DNA from: DAOUAT01 sp964551735
GTDB taxonomy: Bacteria; Chloroflexota; Anaerolineae; CG2-30-64-16
Length of the DNA: 64,000 nt
Direction of reading: 5' to 3'
NCBI GenBank assembly: GCA_964551735.1
Contig: CAZKEF010000007.1
Span: forward strand, 1 to 64,000
Below are positions 25,162 to 34,386 of this stretch, piece by piece; position 1 is the first letter of the stretch; the number at the start of each line of letters is the position of its first letter. The translations under genes were made by a program, and so were the position numbers. The notes under the pieces are model-generated. The model worked only from the letters and a program-made list of their open reading frames with translations, did not search any database and was not told the DNA's origin.

Positions 25162-25189
25162 GGATGTTGGAGGTTGGATGTTAGATGTT
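25162..25189. repeat. 7-base tandem array upstream of bfr
   Basis: Four heptamers of the form NGANGTT: GGATGTT, GGAGGTT, GGATGTT, AGATGTT. It lies in the 5' untranslated region of bfr, after the end of glnS. Just beyond, 25230-25253 contains an 8-base tandem (CTCCGCGT twice). Confidence 0.75.
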
Positions 25190-25253
25190 TGAGGCGTGGA
25201 GACTGCGGGACACCGGACGCACTCAACGCCCTCCGCGTCTCCGCGTCCCCGCC

Positions 25254-26942
<1,689 letters not shown>

Positions 26943-26960
26943 GGGAGCATTCCTTCTGTG

Positions 26961-27005
26961 CGTTTCAGAAGCCAGGTTCCTCGGGGAAACCTGGCTTCTG
27001 AAACG
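26961..27005. repeat. Perfect palindrome in the glnS leader
   Basis: 18-base perfect arms (26961-26978 and 26988-27005) around a 9-base loop, 18 bases upstream of the glnS start. Its core AGAAGCCAGGTT is close to the GGAAGCCAACTTT palindrome inside the MmeI-like gene (2463). It could be a dispersed element or a hairpin regulating glnS. Confidence 0.7.
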
Positions 27006-27238
27006 CAGGCTCTAGCGATAGCGAATCAACGTGCACATTTTAGCACGGGGCGGAGCTGCTGGCAAGCGCGTTGGGGAGATTTTCGTAGGGTTTCGGCACA
27101 CAGCGACCTTTCAGACAAGATTCCACCGCCCTTGGTAAAGCGGCTCACAGTCAGATTTAGTGCGTCATTTTACAATAGAGGACGATTCTGAGTCAGCTAT
27201 TTGCCGACAACATCCATCCCAAACACGGAGGTCCAAAG

Positions 27239-27424
27239 ATGATCAACACCAAAGAGCATCCTGATCGCCACAACGAGACCTTGCCCGCTGGCAAAACCAT
27301 TGCCCTCTGCCGCTGTTGGCAGTCGGAAGCGTTCCCCTACTGTGACGGCACCCACCGCAAGGTGAACGCAGAGAACGATGACAAAGTTGGCCCGGCCATC
27401 ATCAAGGCCGTTCCGGCCGAGTAA
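27239..27424 (+). CDS. CDGSH iron-sulfur domain protein
   Basis: A 61-residue protein, ATG 27239 after GGAGGT. The full CDGSH 2Fe-2S signature is visible: C-R-C-W-Q-S-E-A-F-P-Y-C-D-G-T-H (three Cys and one His ligand). It is a minimal single-domain form, probably a small soluble redox or iron-sulfur carrier. TACAAT at 27171-27176 may be its -10 element, but no convincing -35 is seen. Single-gene unit. Confidence 0.9.
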   Translation: MINTKEHPDRHNETLPAGKTIALCRCWQSEAFPYCDGTHRKVNAENDDKVGPAIIKAVPAE

Positions 27425-27457
27425 ACAGCAGGGTCTTTGGTTGTAAGGACCCTGGCC

Positions 27458-27512
27458 ACGAGGCTTCGGCCGGTTCGCGCAGCGACACCCGAACCGGCCG
27501 AAGCCTCGATTT
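27458..27512. repeat. GAGGCTTCGGCCGGT-family palindrome
   Basis: Left arm CGAGGCTTCGGCCGGTTC (27459-27476) and right arm GAACCGGCCGAAGCCTCG (27491-27508), perfect over 18 bases. Variant of the family with CGG for CAG in the core, kept in both arms, so the pairing is conserved. It follows the CDGSH gene and could act as its terminator. Confidence 0.8.
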
Positions 27513-27545
27513 CGTCGTAAATGCATTACCCATCACCGGACACCT

Positions 27546-27575
27546 TTGCTCCCACCCGCCCAACCATGTTATAAT
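27546..27575 (+). promoter_or_regulatory. Promoter for the LysM lipoprotein gene
   Basis: TTGCTC at 27546-27551 and a consensus TATAAT at 27570-27575, 18 bases apart, 38 bases before the start at 27614. Confidence 0.6.
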
Positions 27576-27613
27576 CCCTCCCACGCCATCCTCATCAGGA
27601 ACGGAAGACCGGC

Positions 27614-28615
27614 TTGAAACATCCGACTGCGCTGCTGATCGTCCTCGTGATCCTGTTAACCGTCGTGCTGGACGGCTGCGTGGGCCAGGTGATCACCCGC
27701 GTGACGCCGACCCCAACAGCGACGCCGACGTTGGGCGCGCCCACGGCCGCGGCCACCCCGCGGCCGACCGCGACCCCTGCGCCGTACACGCCCGCCCCCA
27801 CGGCCACCCCGACCCTCACACCCACGCCCATCATTTACAGCATCGCCAAGGGGGATACCTTGCTGCAGATCGCTCAAAAATTCAGCGTCACCGTGCGCGA
27901 TCTGCAGGAGACGAACGGCATCACCGACCCCCGCAGCCTGCGAGTCGGCCAGGAGCTGATCATCCCCAGCCCAGAGGATGCTGCAGCCGAAAGCACGCCC
28001 ACCGTCGAACCGACACCGCTGCCCTTTACGGTCGAAAACGTCACCTTCAGCAACTCACCCCTGGGCGGCCTGTGGTGCTTCGGCGAGATCCACAACACCA
28101 CCGGGATCGAGCTGGAGCAGGCCGGCGTCACCATCGCGCTGCTGGACGACAAGGGCGGCGTTGTGGCCCAGGAGCAAACCTACGCGCTGGTGGAACTGCT
28201 GCGGCCAGGGGATCGCGCGCCATTCGCCGTTCGCTTTTCTGCGCCCCCGCAGAGCTTCGCCACCTACCACGCCACCCCCTGGAAGGGCGTGCTGGGCTAC
28301 CTGGGCCGCTATTACCTCGACCTCGTCGCGCAGGATATCAGGGGCGAGGGAGAGCGCTACGCCGCCTACACCGTCACTGGCCAGATCGCCAACACCGGCC
28401 CTGAGGATGCAGTGGACGTGATCGTCACGGTGACCCTCTATGATGCGCTTGGCCGGGTCATCGCTGCGCGCCGCGCGGCGCCGGAGCACAATGTCATCTT
28501 CCGGGGGGGACAGGCCGCGTTCTCCATGGAGCTCACCCCGGCAGGCGGACCAGTCGCCGGCTTTCGAGCTGTCGCAGCTGGCCAACGTGTGCCTACACCG
28601 ACGCCGGCCCCATAA
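27614..28615 (+). CDS. LysM-domain lipoprotein
   Basis: A 333-residue surface protein. The start is TTG 27614; it is the only start placed before the signal peptide (LLIVLVILLTVVLDGC, lipobox LDGC). A long Thr/Pro/Ala stalk (TPTPTATPTL...) leads to one LysM domain at ~77-122 (YSIAKGDTLLQIAQKFSVTV ... LRVGQELIIPSP), which binds peptidoglycan or related glycans. The C-terminal half (ENVTFSNSPLGGLWCFGEIH ... ) has two copies of a beta-sandwich like FxLYD or CARDB ('GEIhNTTg.....v.v.LlD..G.vv....'). Probably an envelope-associated lipoprotein; it precedes plsC by 9 bases. Confidence 0.85.
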   Translation: MKHPTALLIVLVILLTVVLDGCVGQVITRVTPTPTATPTLGAPTAAATPRPTATPAPYTPAPTATPTLTPTPIIYSIAKGDTLLQIAQKFSVTVRDLQETNGITDPRSLRVGQELIIPSPEDAAAESTPTVEPTPLPFTVENVTFSNSPLGGLWCFGEIHNTTGIELEQAGVTIALLDDKGGVVAQEQTYALVELLRPGDRAPFAVRFSAPPQSFATYHATPWKGVLGYLGRYYLDLVAQDIRGEGERYAAYTVTGQIANTGPEDAVDVIVTVTLYDALGRVIAARRAAPEHNVIFRGGQAAFSMELTPAGGPVAGFRAVAAGQRVPTPTPAP

Positions 28616-28624
28616 GAGGAAAAC

Positions 28625-29284
28625 ATGATCTTTGCACAAAATGTGCCGCTGATCTACCGGCTAGTGCAGCGCTTCCTCTGGGTTCTGATCAAGCTGCTCA
28701 CCCGCTGCGAGATGATCGGTCAAGAGCATGTGCCCCTTACCGGGCCAGTAATCATCGCACCCAACCATTTGCACAGCTTCGACGTGCCGGTCATCGGCTA
28801 TGCCATCCCACGCCAGACGGTCATCTTCTCCGCCGACAAGTGGCGCGGCAAGCTGGGCGGCTGGGTTATGGAGCGCGTCACACGGGTGATCTACGTCGCG
28901 CGCGGGGAGGCAGATCGCGAGGCGCTGAACCAGGCGCTGGCGGTGCTGCAGGGCGGCGGCGTGATAGCCATGGCACCCGAGGGCACCCGCAGCCGCACCG
29001 GCGGCCTGCAGCAAGGCAAACACGGCGCGGCCTACCTGGCCAGCCGCACCGGCGCAACCATCGTGCCGGTGGCGGTATGGGGCCATGAGAAGACGCTGGC
29101 GCACTGGCGCCGGCTCCGCCGGCCCGCGATCCATGTGCGTATCGGTCCGCCCTTTCGGCTCCCTCCCGGCGCTGAACGCGCCCGCACGGCCGAACTCCAC
29201 ACCTTCACCGATGACCTGATGCTGGTCCTTGCGGCCATGCTGCCGCTGGAGTACCGCGGGGTCTACGCGGAGCGAGTCGCATAG
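28625..29284 (+). CDS. plsC: 1-acyl-sn-glycerol-3-phosphate acyltransferase
   Basis: A 219-residue PlsC-family acyltransferase; ATG 28625 follows AGAGGAAA. The catalytic HX4D is PNHLHSFDVP, the substrate-binding PEGTRS motif is MAPEGTRSRTG, and VIYVARGEADREAL is the region before it. It transfers an acyl chain to lysophosphatidic acid in phospholipid synthesis, at the inner membrane surface. Gap to the LysM gene is 9 bases, so they are co-transcribed. Confidence 0.9.
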   Translation: MIFAQNVPLIYRLVQRFLWVLIKLLTRCEMIGQEHVPLTGPVIIAPNHLHSFDVPVIGYAIPRQTVIFSADKWRGKLGGWVMERVTRVIYVARGEADREALNQALAVLQGGGVIAMAPEGTRSRTGGLQQGKHGAAYLASRTGATIVPVAVWGHEKTLAHWRRLRRPAIHVRIGPPFRLPPGAERARTAELHTFTDDLMLVLAAMLPLEYRGVYAERVA

Positions 29285-29680
29285 CACCCCGAGCGTAGCA
29301 ACGAGGTCTCTTCAGTCCAGGCGCAAGACAAGACCCTTCGCGGGTACACGCTGCCGCGGCAGTTGGCTGAAGGAACCGCTGCCCTGAAAGTGGATCGGTT
29401 CGTAGTGGCGACTTCAGTCGCCGTGGCCCGCGGCGAACGACTGAAGTCGTTACTATGAACATTCTCGCCGGCCGTGGGGTCGCCCGCAGCATGAACAACT
29501 ACCCAGAAGCTCTCAATACGAAATGCCTCGCTGGTCAATTGCTGCAATGACACTTGATCTACAGACTCGCTCAGCATAACACTGAGAGAGTTACTTTGCC
29601 GGGCGCACGCAAAGCGTGCCGGGGCGGGATGTGGAACTCAGGGTGACACCGAAGATACGCTCTGCTATTCGACCCATGCC
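29285..29680. other. Intergenic region with one palindrome, no gene seen
   Basis: About 400 bases. The only structure I can support is the palindrome at 29403-29455 and a 19-codon frame from ATG 29491 (MNNYPEALNTK...) that looks like a gene fragment or chance. No promoter or RNA gene stands out. Confidence 0.4.
29403..29455. repeat. Palindrome with GACTTCAGTCG core
   Basis: TAGTGGCGACTTCAGTCGCC (29403-29422) pairs with a right arm ending ACGACTGAAGTCGTTACTA (29437-29455); each arm also contains its own small palindrome CGACTTCAGTCG / CGACTGAAGTCG. Unlike the GAGGCTTCAGCC family in flank and core. Confidence 0.6.
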
Positions 29681-30289
29681 ATGCCAGTAGTGTTTTTCCG
29701 CGCGCTGCTGCTGGGATTTGCTATCGCCGCGCCCGTGGGTCCTATCGGCCTGCTGTGCATCCGCCGCACGCTGGCTCAGGGCCGCGGGGCCGGCCTCGCC
29801 TCGGGCCTGGGCGCGGCCACCGCCGACGCGGTCTACGGAGCGATCGCTGGCTTTGGGCTGACCGCGATCTCGGCGCTGCTGGTGCAGCAGCAGACCTGGC
29901 TGCGCTTGGGCGGTGGTCTGTTCCTGGTCTACCTGGGCGTTCGCACCCTGCTGGCCCATCCCACCGAGCGGCCGGCCGAGGCACCTGGCCGCGGCCTCCT
30001 GGGCGCCTACCTGTCCACGTTCCTCCTCACGCTGACCAACCCGCTCACCATCCTCTCCTTCGCCGCAGCATTTGCGGGCCTGGGCCTGGTGGCCGCCGGT
30101 CAAGACTTCACTGCGGCCGCCGCGACCGTGGCCGGCGTGTTTACCGGCTCGGCCGCCTGGTGGTTCCTGCTAAGCGGCGGTGTGAGCTTGCTGCGCGGGC
30201 GACTCGACACGCGGGTGCTGCTGTGGGTCAACCGGCTGTCGGGCGCGGTCATCATTGGGTTCGGGATCGCGGCAGTGGGAGGGTTGTAG
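29681..30289 (+). CDS. LysE-family translocator
   Basis: A 202-residue protein with six hydrophobic segments, the LysE/RhtB exporter layout. The N terminus ALLLGFAIAAPVGPIGLLCI contains the family's conserved PVGP(I) motif, and LTLTNPLTILSFAAAFAGLG holds the NP motif of helix 4. It probably exports an amino acid or related small molecule. Start at ATG 29681. Single-gene unit. Confidence 0.85.
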   Translation: MPVVFFRALLLGFAIAAPVGPIGLLCIRRTLAQGRGAGLASGLGAATADAVYGAIAGFGLTAISALLVQQQTWLRLGGGLFLVYLGVRTLLAHPTERPAEAPGRGLLGAYLSTFLLTLTNPLTILSFAAAFAGLGLVAAGQDFTAAAATVAGVFTGSAAWWFLLSGGVSLLRGRLDTRVLLWVNRLSGAVIIGFGIAAVGGL

Positions 30290-30377
30290 GATGAGGATCG
30301 CTGCTGAAAACTCACCGGCATCGGGCGCGTGGCTGCGTTCAGGCGGCAAGGTACAGTGTGATGGGGCGAGCAGACCG

Positions 30378-30890
30378 CTACCCGACGACCGCACGAATGA
30401 TCAGCCCGACGATGGCCCCCAACCCCGCGCCGGCAACCACATCCGACAGGTAGTGTACACCCATCGCCACGCGCGCCAGCACGACCAGGGGCGCCCACAG
30501 GGTTAACGCCAGGGCGAACGGCCAGGGGCCTATCCCCCAAGCGACCACTGCCAGCATCACAGCGCGCACCGCGTGGCCGGAGGGGAAAGAGTGCGGGTCG
30601 GTGCTGCGGTAGATGCCGCCCCACTCTCCCTCGGGCCGCCGGCGCCGCACGGTGAACTTGATCAGCAGCACCAACACCGCAGTCACCAGGATGCTGATCA
30701 GCAGCACGCCTGCGCGCCAGCGCCAGAGGCCGGGGCCGAATGCCCAGAGCAGGGCCAACCCGGCGCCCCAGAACCATGAGTCACCGGAATGCGCCAGGGC
30801 CGCGGCCAGACTCCGCAACAGGCCGGGACGCTCGGCGATGCGCAGCCGGACCGTCAGCCGCCGGTCCAGGTCAAGCAGACGTTCGATCAT
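30378..30890 (-). CDS. PAP2-family phosphatase
   Basis: A 170-residue membrane phosphatase. Start chosen at 30890 (MIERLLDLDRRLTVRL), which overlaps the preceding gene's end by four bases; a longer frame is not needed. The three acid-phosphatase motifs are KFTVRRRRP, PSGHA, and RVAMGVHYLSDV. Five to six membrane spans. Family members dephosphorylate lipid phosphates such as undecaprenyl pyrophosphate or phosphatidylglycerophosphate; the exact substrate cannot be told. First in line with the nucleotidyltransferase upstream. Confidence 0.85.
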   Translation of the reverse strand: MIERLLDLDRRLTVRLRIAERPGLLRSLAAALAHSGDSWFWGAGLALLWAFGPGLWRWRAGVLLISILVTAVLVLLIKFTVRRRRPEGEWGGIYRSTDPHSFPSGHAVRAVMLAVVAWGIGPWPFALALTLWAPLVVLARVAMGVHYLSDVVAGAGLGAIVGLIIRAVVG

Positions 30891-31702
30891 GGCGCCGCAC
30901 GCCGAGCCAGGTCCGCGCGCAGGATCTCGAGCTGATGCGGCTTGTCCACGTCCATACCGATCTCGGCGTAGGGGCACACGACCCCACGCCCCCGAACGCG
31001 GAGACTCCGGCTGGCCCTACGGACCGCGCCCTCCAGGGTGAGCAGGCGCAGCAGCAAGAGGATCAGCGTGTCATAGCCCAGCAGCCCGGCCTGTTTGAGG
31101 GCGCTCTTGCGGGCCTCGATCACGCGGCGCCACAGCGCTTCGTTGCTCGTCACGACCTCGCACCGGATCACGCCGACATCCCCGCCACACACATCCATGT
31201 CCCGCAGGTGAACATAGGAACGCTTTGAGGTGGGGAACCGCGCTTCCATGACTTCCCGCTTGATCACATGGTAGTACACGTCATCCTCGGTTTGCATGGC
31301 GGTGTCCGCAACCCAGTCAAGCATCTCGCCGGTGAGCGCGGGGATGTCTGCGGAGACCGAAAAGACATACCGGGACGCCGGATTGCGCGCCACCGCGTGC
31401 CGGACGCCGGCCTGGATGTTTTCCAGCAGGCTGCCGTGGTCGGGGAGGAAATCCACCGGTTTGGCGCAGGTCAGGCCGTAGGACTGAGGGGATCCTGGGC
31501 AGGAATCGTCCGCCCCTACAGGTTGGGGTAGCCCAACGACCACTACCCGCCCCACGCTCTGGGCATTGCCAACGGCATCCAGCACCCATTGGATCATCGG
31601 CTTCCCAGCGATATCCAATAGGGCCTTGTTGCCATTCGGCACGTAGGGGGACAGCGGATCGTCAGGTCGCGTCCGCCCACCAGCAGTGATGATGGCATCC
31701 AT
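30887..31702 (-). CDS. Nucleotidyltransferase (NTP_transferase/MobA-like)
   Basis: A 271-residue protein. The N terminus MDAIITAGGRTRPDDPLSPY with KALLDIAGKPMIQWVLDA is the glycine-rich NTP-binding loop and Lys motif of the MobA/IspD-like fold. FSVSADIPALTGEMLDWV holds the metal-binding Asp, and RDMDVCGGDVGVIRCEVV follows. It should transfer a nucleotide monophosphate to a sugar phosphate, polyol or cofactor; no specific substrate is clear. Residues ~60-75 (ADDSCPGSPQSYG) come from a 42-base repeat element inserted in frame (31478-31519). Coupled to PAP2 downstream, and one base from the next upstream gene. Confidence 0.75.
   Translation of the reverse strand: MDAIITAGGRTRPDDPLSPYVPNGNKALLDIAGKPMIQWVLDAVGNAQSVGRVVVVGLPQPVGADDSCPGSPQSYGLTCAKPVDFLPDHGSLLENIQAGVRHAVARNPASRYVFSVSADIPALTGEMLDWVADTAMQTEDDVYYHVIKREVMEARFPTSKRSYVHLRDMDVCGGDVGVIRCEVVTSNEALWRRVIEARKSALKQAGLLGYDTLILLLLRLLTLEGAVRRASRSLRVRGRGVVCPYAEIGMDVDKPHQLEILRADLARRAAP
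31478..31519. repeat. In-frame 42-base element with GTAGG / CCCCTAC ends
   Basis: Begins GTAGGACTGAGGGG and ends CCGCCCCTAC; exactly 42 bases, 14 codons. The ends are similar to those of the 97-base element at 4217-4313 in the MmeI-like gene. It enlarges a surface loop of the nucleotidyltransferase without breaking the frame. Confidence 0.5.
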
Positions 31703-31703
31703 G

Positions 31704-32609
31704 TTAATTGAGCTCCTGTATCTGCGGTTCGAAGCCCAGCCGGTCCAACAGCCCGTCCAGCTCGCCCCGGGTGAGCACGCGGCCCTGGCCAGAGACGGCG
31801 ATGAGCGCGGCCTCCATCATGTTGGTGCCGAACGAACGATCTTCGATCACTGGTGTGCTGGTCACCAGGTACTTCACGCCCGCCTGGCGGAACAGCGCGA
31901 CATCGGCTTTTGTCGTGGTATTGGTGGCGATCACCTTGCCCTCCAGCCGGTCCGGCATGTGGCGCTTGATATAATGGCAATCGCCGGCGATGACCGTGGC
32001 CCACTGATACCACCGCTCCCACTTGGGCGCGCGCTGCTCTTGCTTCTCGCCCGTCGGATAGACCCAGGAAAAAGGCAGGCGGCCAGCGATCGGCATCAGG
32101 ATCGCGGCAAGGCGTTTAAGGCCCGCCTCGCTGTGCACGGCGAAAGGCAGCCCCAGGCCAAACATCAGATCGCCGAACACGCACGTGTAGCCGGCATCCA
32201 AAAACCCCTTGGACATGTCCCAACGGTCGGCGCCTACCGTGATAAAAGCCCTCTGCCCACCCTGGCGCACATACCCGCCGATATGGTCGTCAATGAAAGG
32301 GGCAACGCGGCTTTCCAGCGTATCCCGCAACCCTCCGCCATCCACCAGGGGCGTTTCCTTCACAAAGCGCACCATCTTGCGGACGGAATAAAGCGGGTAC
32401 CACTTATCGGCCACCCTGAGGCCCAAGTCAGCGCCGCCCACCCCAAAGGCATCGACCTTACCGTCCAACTGACGGTACAACTGGGCGGCCTTTTCCATAT
32501 CGCCGTCGGTGCCGATGCGCTCGATGCGCACCCGTTCGCCTAGCAGCTCGACCTCCACGGCCTTATCGCGCCTGGATGAACCGATGCTGATGCTGACCGC
32601 ACGTTTCAT
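31704..32609 (-). CDS. Protein of the family annotated as quinate 5-dehydrogenase
   Basis: A 301-residue protein (MKRAVSISIGSSRRDKAVEV, ERIGTDGDMEKAAQLYRQLDG, VDAFGVGGADLGLRVADKWY). I recall this beginning from Chloroflexota and Firmicutes proteins labelled quinate 5-dehydrogenase. I do not see a clear GxGxxG dinucleotide loop, so that label should be treated with care. The sequence VYPTGEKQEQRAPKW and the end (KYLVTSTPVIEDRSFGTNMMEAALIA) are conserved-looking. It sits in a run of minus-strand genes, one base from the nucleotidyltransferase and 13 from rsmA. Confidence 0.65.
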   Translation of the reverse strand: MKRAVSISIGSSRRDKAVEVELLGERVRIERIGTDGDMEKAAQLYRQLDGKVDAFGVGGADLGLRVADKWYPLYSVRKMVRFVKETPLVDGGGLRDTLESRVAPFIDDHIGGYVRQGGQRAFITVGADRWDMSKGFLDAGYTCVFGDLMFGLGLPFAVHSEAGLKRLAAILMPIAGRLPFSWVYPTGEKQEQRAPKWERWYQWATVIAGDCHYIKRHMPDRLEGKVIATNTTTKADVALFRQAGVKYLVTSTPVIEDRSFGTNMMEAALIAVSGQGRVLTRGELDGLLDRLGFEPQIQELN

Positions 32610-32622
32610 CGCTTCACACCTC

Positions 32623-33516
32623 TTATTGAGCAGGGTCTGCCAACTGGCGACCGGTTGGCAATCCTACGCGGGCCAATGCGCCCCACTCGGTCAATGTCAA
32701 CGTCTCGGCGCGGCGGCGGGGATCGATGTCGGCGGCCGCCAGCCAGGCCGCCACGGCTGAGGGCGCCAGGGCCAGTCCGGCGGCCAGGGCGTTGTGCAAC
32801 TGCTTGCGGGGCTGGCTGAACCCCGCGCGGGCGACCCGGAAGAACGCGGAAGCGGTCACGCCCGGCACGGCCGGCGCCTCCCGCTGCGCCAGCCGCACCA
32901 CGGCCGAGTCCACCTTGGGGACGGGGTAGAACGCGCCGGCGGGGATCCGCGCCACGATCTCCGCCGTGCAGTAGAACTGCACCCCCAGCGCCAGCAGGCT
33001 CATCTCTGGCGGGGACGCGATCATGCGCTCGGCCACCTCCCGCTGCACCGTCAGCACCAGCAGATCCGGCGGCGGGACTGATTCCAACAGATGCCGGATC
33101 GCGGCAGAGGTGATGTAGTAGGGGAGGTTGGCGATCACTTTATATTGCGTATTGCGTATTGCGTATTGCGTAGCACCATCCACTGATTCACCCATCAACG
33201 CGCCCACCTCCACCTGCATAATGTCCGCATGGACGATGCACACGTGCGGCTGGCCGGCGAAGCGTTCGCGCAACAGGGGGATCAGGCGATCGTCCAGCTC
33301 CACGGCGACGACCCGGCCGGCCTGGCTGGCGATCAGCTCGGTGAGCACGCCGGGGCCGGGGCCGATCTCCAGGACGGTGTCATCCTGCGTCAACCCGGCC
33401 GCGGCGACGATGCGGGCGCGGTGGGCTGGGTCAACCAGGAAGTTTTGGCCCAGGCCCTTTTTGGGGCGGATGCCGAGGGCGGAGAGCTGAGCAAGGGGAG
33501 AATATGAAGTGTTCAT
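32623..33516 (-). CDS. rsmA: 16S rRNA dimethyladenosine transferase
   Basis: A 297-residue RsmA/KsgA, which dimethylates two adjacent adenines near the 3' end of 16S rRNA (A1518/A1519) during small-subunit assembly. Motif I is DTVLEIGPGPGVLTELIAS after KKGLGQNFLVDP; motif IV is VIANLPYYITSAAIRHLLE. The C-terminal helical domain follows. Between the second acidic loop and NLPYYITS there is a short insert TQYAIRNTQY encoded by a 7-base tandem array (33143-33170), not expected in the family. It is a housekeeping gene, so the array must be tolerated in the protein. Confidence 0.95.
   Translation of the reverse strand: MNTSYSPLAQLSALGIRPKKGLGQNFLVDPAHRARIVAAAGLTQDDTVLEIGPGPGVLTELIASQAGRVVAVELDDRLIPLLRERFAGQPHVCIVHADIMQVEVGALMGESVDGATQYAIRNTQYKVIANLPYYITSAAIRHLLESVPPPDLLVLTVQREVAERMIASPPEMSLLALGVQFYCTAEIVARIPAGAFYPVPKVDSAVVRLAQREAPAVPGVTASAFFRVARAGFSQPRKQLHNALAAGLALAPSAVAAWLAAADIDPRRRAETLTLTEWGALARVGLPTGRQLADPAQ
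33143..33170. repeat. Perfect 7-base tandem array inside rsmA
   Basis: Four identical TATTGCG units (28 bases) plus two bases of a fifth. On the coding strand it is translated as TQYAIRNTQY, immediately before the NLPYYITS active-site motif. Because the unit is 7 bases and the frame is 3, each unit is read in a different frame. Confidence 0.85.
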
Positions 33517-33531
33517 ATGAGATGCTATCGC

Positions 33532-34386
33532 TCAGCCGAATTTCAAACTAAGCCTGGCGCGCAGTTTTGCATTGAGCACCTCTACGAACCTATCCTTGTC
33601 AGGCAGGCCCGGGTTGCGCCTCATCGCCTGGAAGACCTCGTCAACTGTCGTTGAAATATATCGCGTTGGTGTCAGAGTCAAACAGGCATTGTGACGGGAA
33701 AACGTGTGGAGGGCGAAGCGAGAAGCGTGGTCGGCCACGAAACCTTCAGTCTTCAGCCCGTAGCGGTTAACAAGGTTAGCGTAGATGTATTCCTCAATCA
33801 CCCAATACCCCTTGATCCCCCACGCTTCGTAGACGATGCCCTTGTTCAGCAATTGAGTGACCGAACGCTTGATAGTATCATACGTGTTCATGCCAAACGG
33901 GTACGAACGATCAGCGACCTCCTGCCCGGCCACGAAATCCCGTAACCCCTGCACCAATGCGCCTGTGCCAGTTGTGGAATCTGTCTGGAATTCAACGGCG
34001 ACAAAATCCGCTACTTCTGCTTTGAGCGGCCGATGGCGAACGAGAATATAGTCAATCTTCCCCACATCTGGAAGACCAATTTCGGGGAAGACAATGACGT
34101 TATTGTAATCGCCGAAGTAGTGCCCGGCGATGTCAGATAGAACGCTCGGAATGCCCGCGACGGTGCCAACCTCCTCAAAACGCCGAGGGCAGACTGCGCA
34201 AATCTCGCCATGATGTTCAACCGAGCAGACGCCAAACGGGTAGTCTATCAAGCGGCTGGCCTTGTTGCAGGGAGCATGGACGAACCGGCACCAATGCCGC
34301 CCCCGTGCCTGCTCTGCCTCTGCAGAACGATCCTCGACTGGATATCCGAAGATCTCCGCTGGTCGGTTACTTGCGCTTCTTGCCAT
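33532..34386 (-). CDS. NotI-like restriction endonuclease
   Basis: A 284-residue protein. The N-terminal cluster RHWCRFVHAPCNKAS ... YPFGVCSVEHHGEICAVCPRRFEE (four to five Cys) matches the Cys4 iron-binding fold of NotI. A PD-(D/E)xK-like core follows (IDYILVRH ... VADFVAVEFQTDSTTGTG, E-F-Q-T as in the EIQT of NotI). Such enzymes cut unmodified DNA at an 8-base or similar site. It starts 20 bases inside the end of the methyltransferase gene, so both are one restriction-modification unit. Lower G+C than the neighbours suggests acquisition. The recognition site cannot be read. Confidence 0.7.
   Translation of the reverse strand: MARSASNRPAEIFGYPVEDRSAEAEQARGRHWCRFVHAPCNKASRLIDYPFGVCSVEHHGEICAVCPRRFEEVGTVAGIPSVLSDIAGHYFGDYNNVIVFPEIGLPDVGKIDYILVRHRPLKAEVADFVAVEFQTDSTTGTGALVQGLRDFVAGQEVADRSYPFGMNTYDTIKRSVTQLLNKGIVYEAWGIKGYWVIEEYIYANLVNRYGLKTEGFVADHASRFALHTFSRHNACLTLTPTRYISTTVDEVFQAMRRNPGLPDKDRFVEVLNAKLRARLSLKFG

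Noticed and set aside
29491..29550. 19-codon frame MNNYPEALNTK...
   Set aside because: Too short, no ribosome-binding site and no hydrophobic or motif pattern; could be a fragment of a lost gene.
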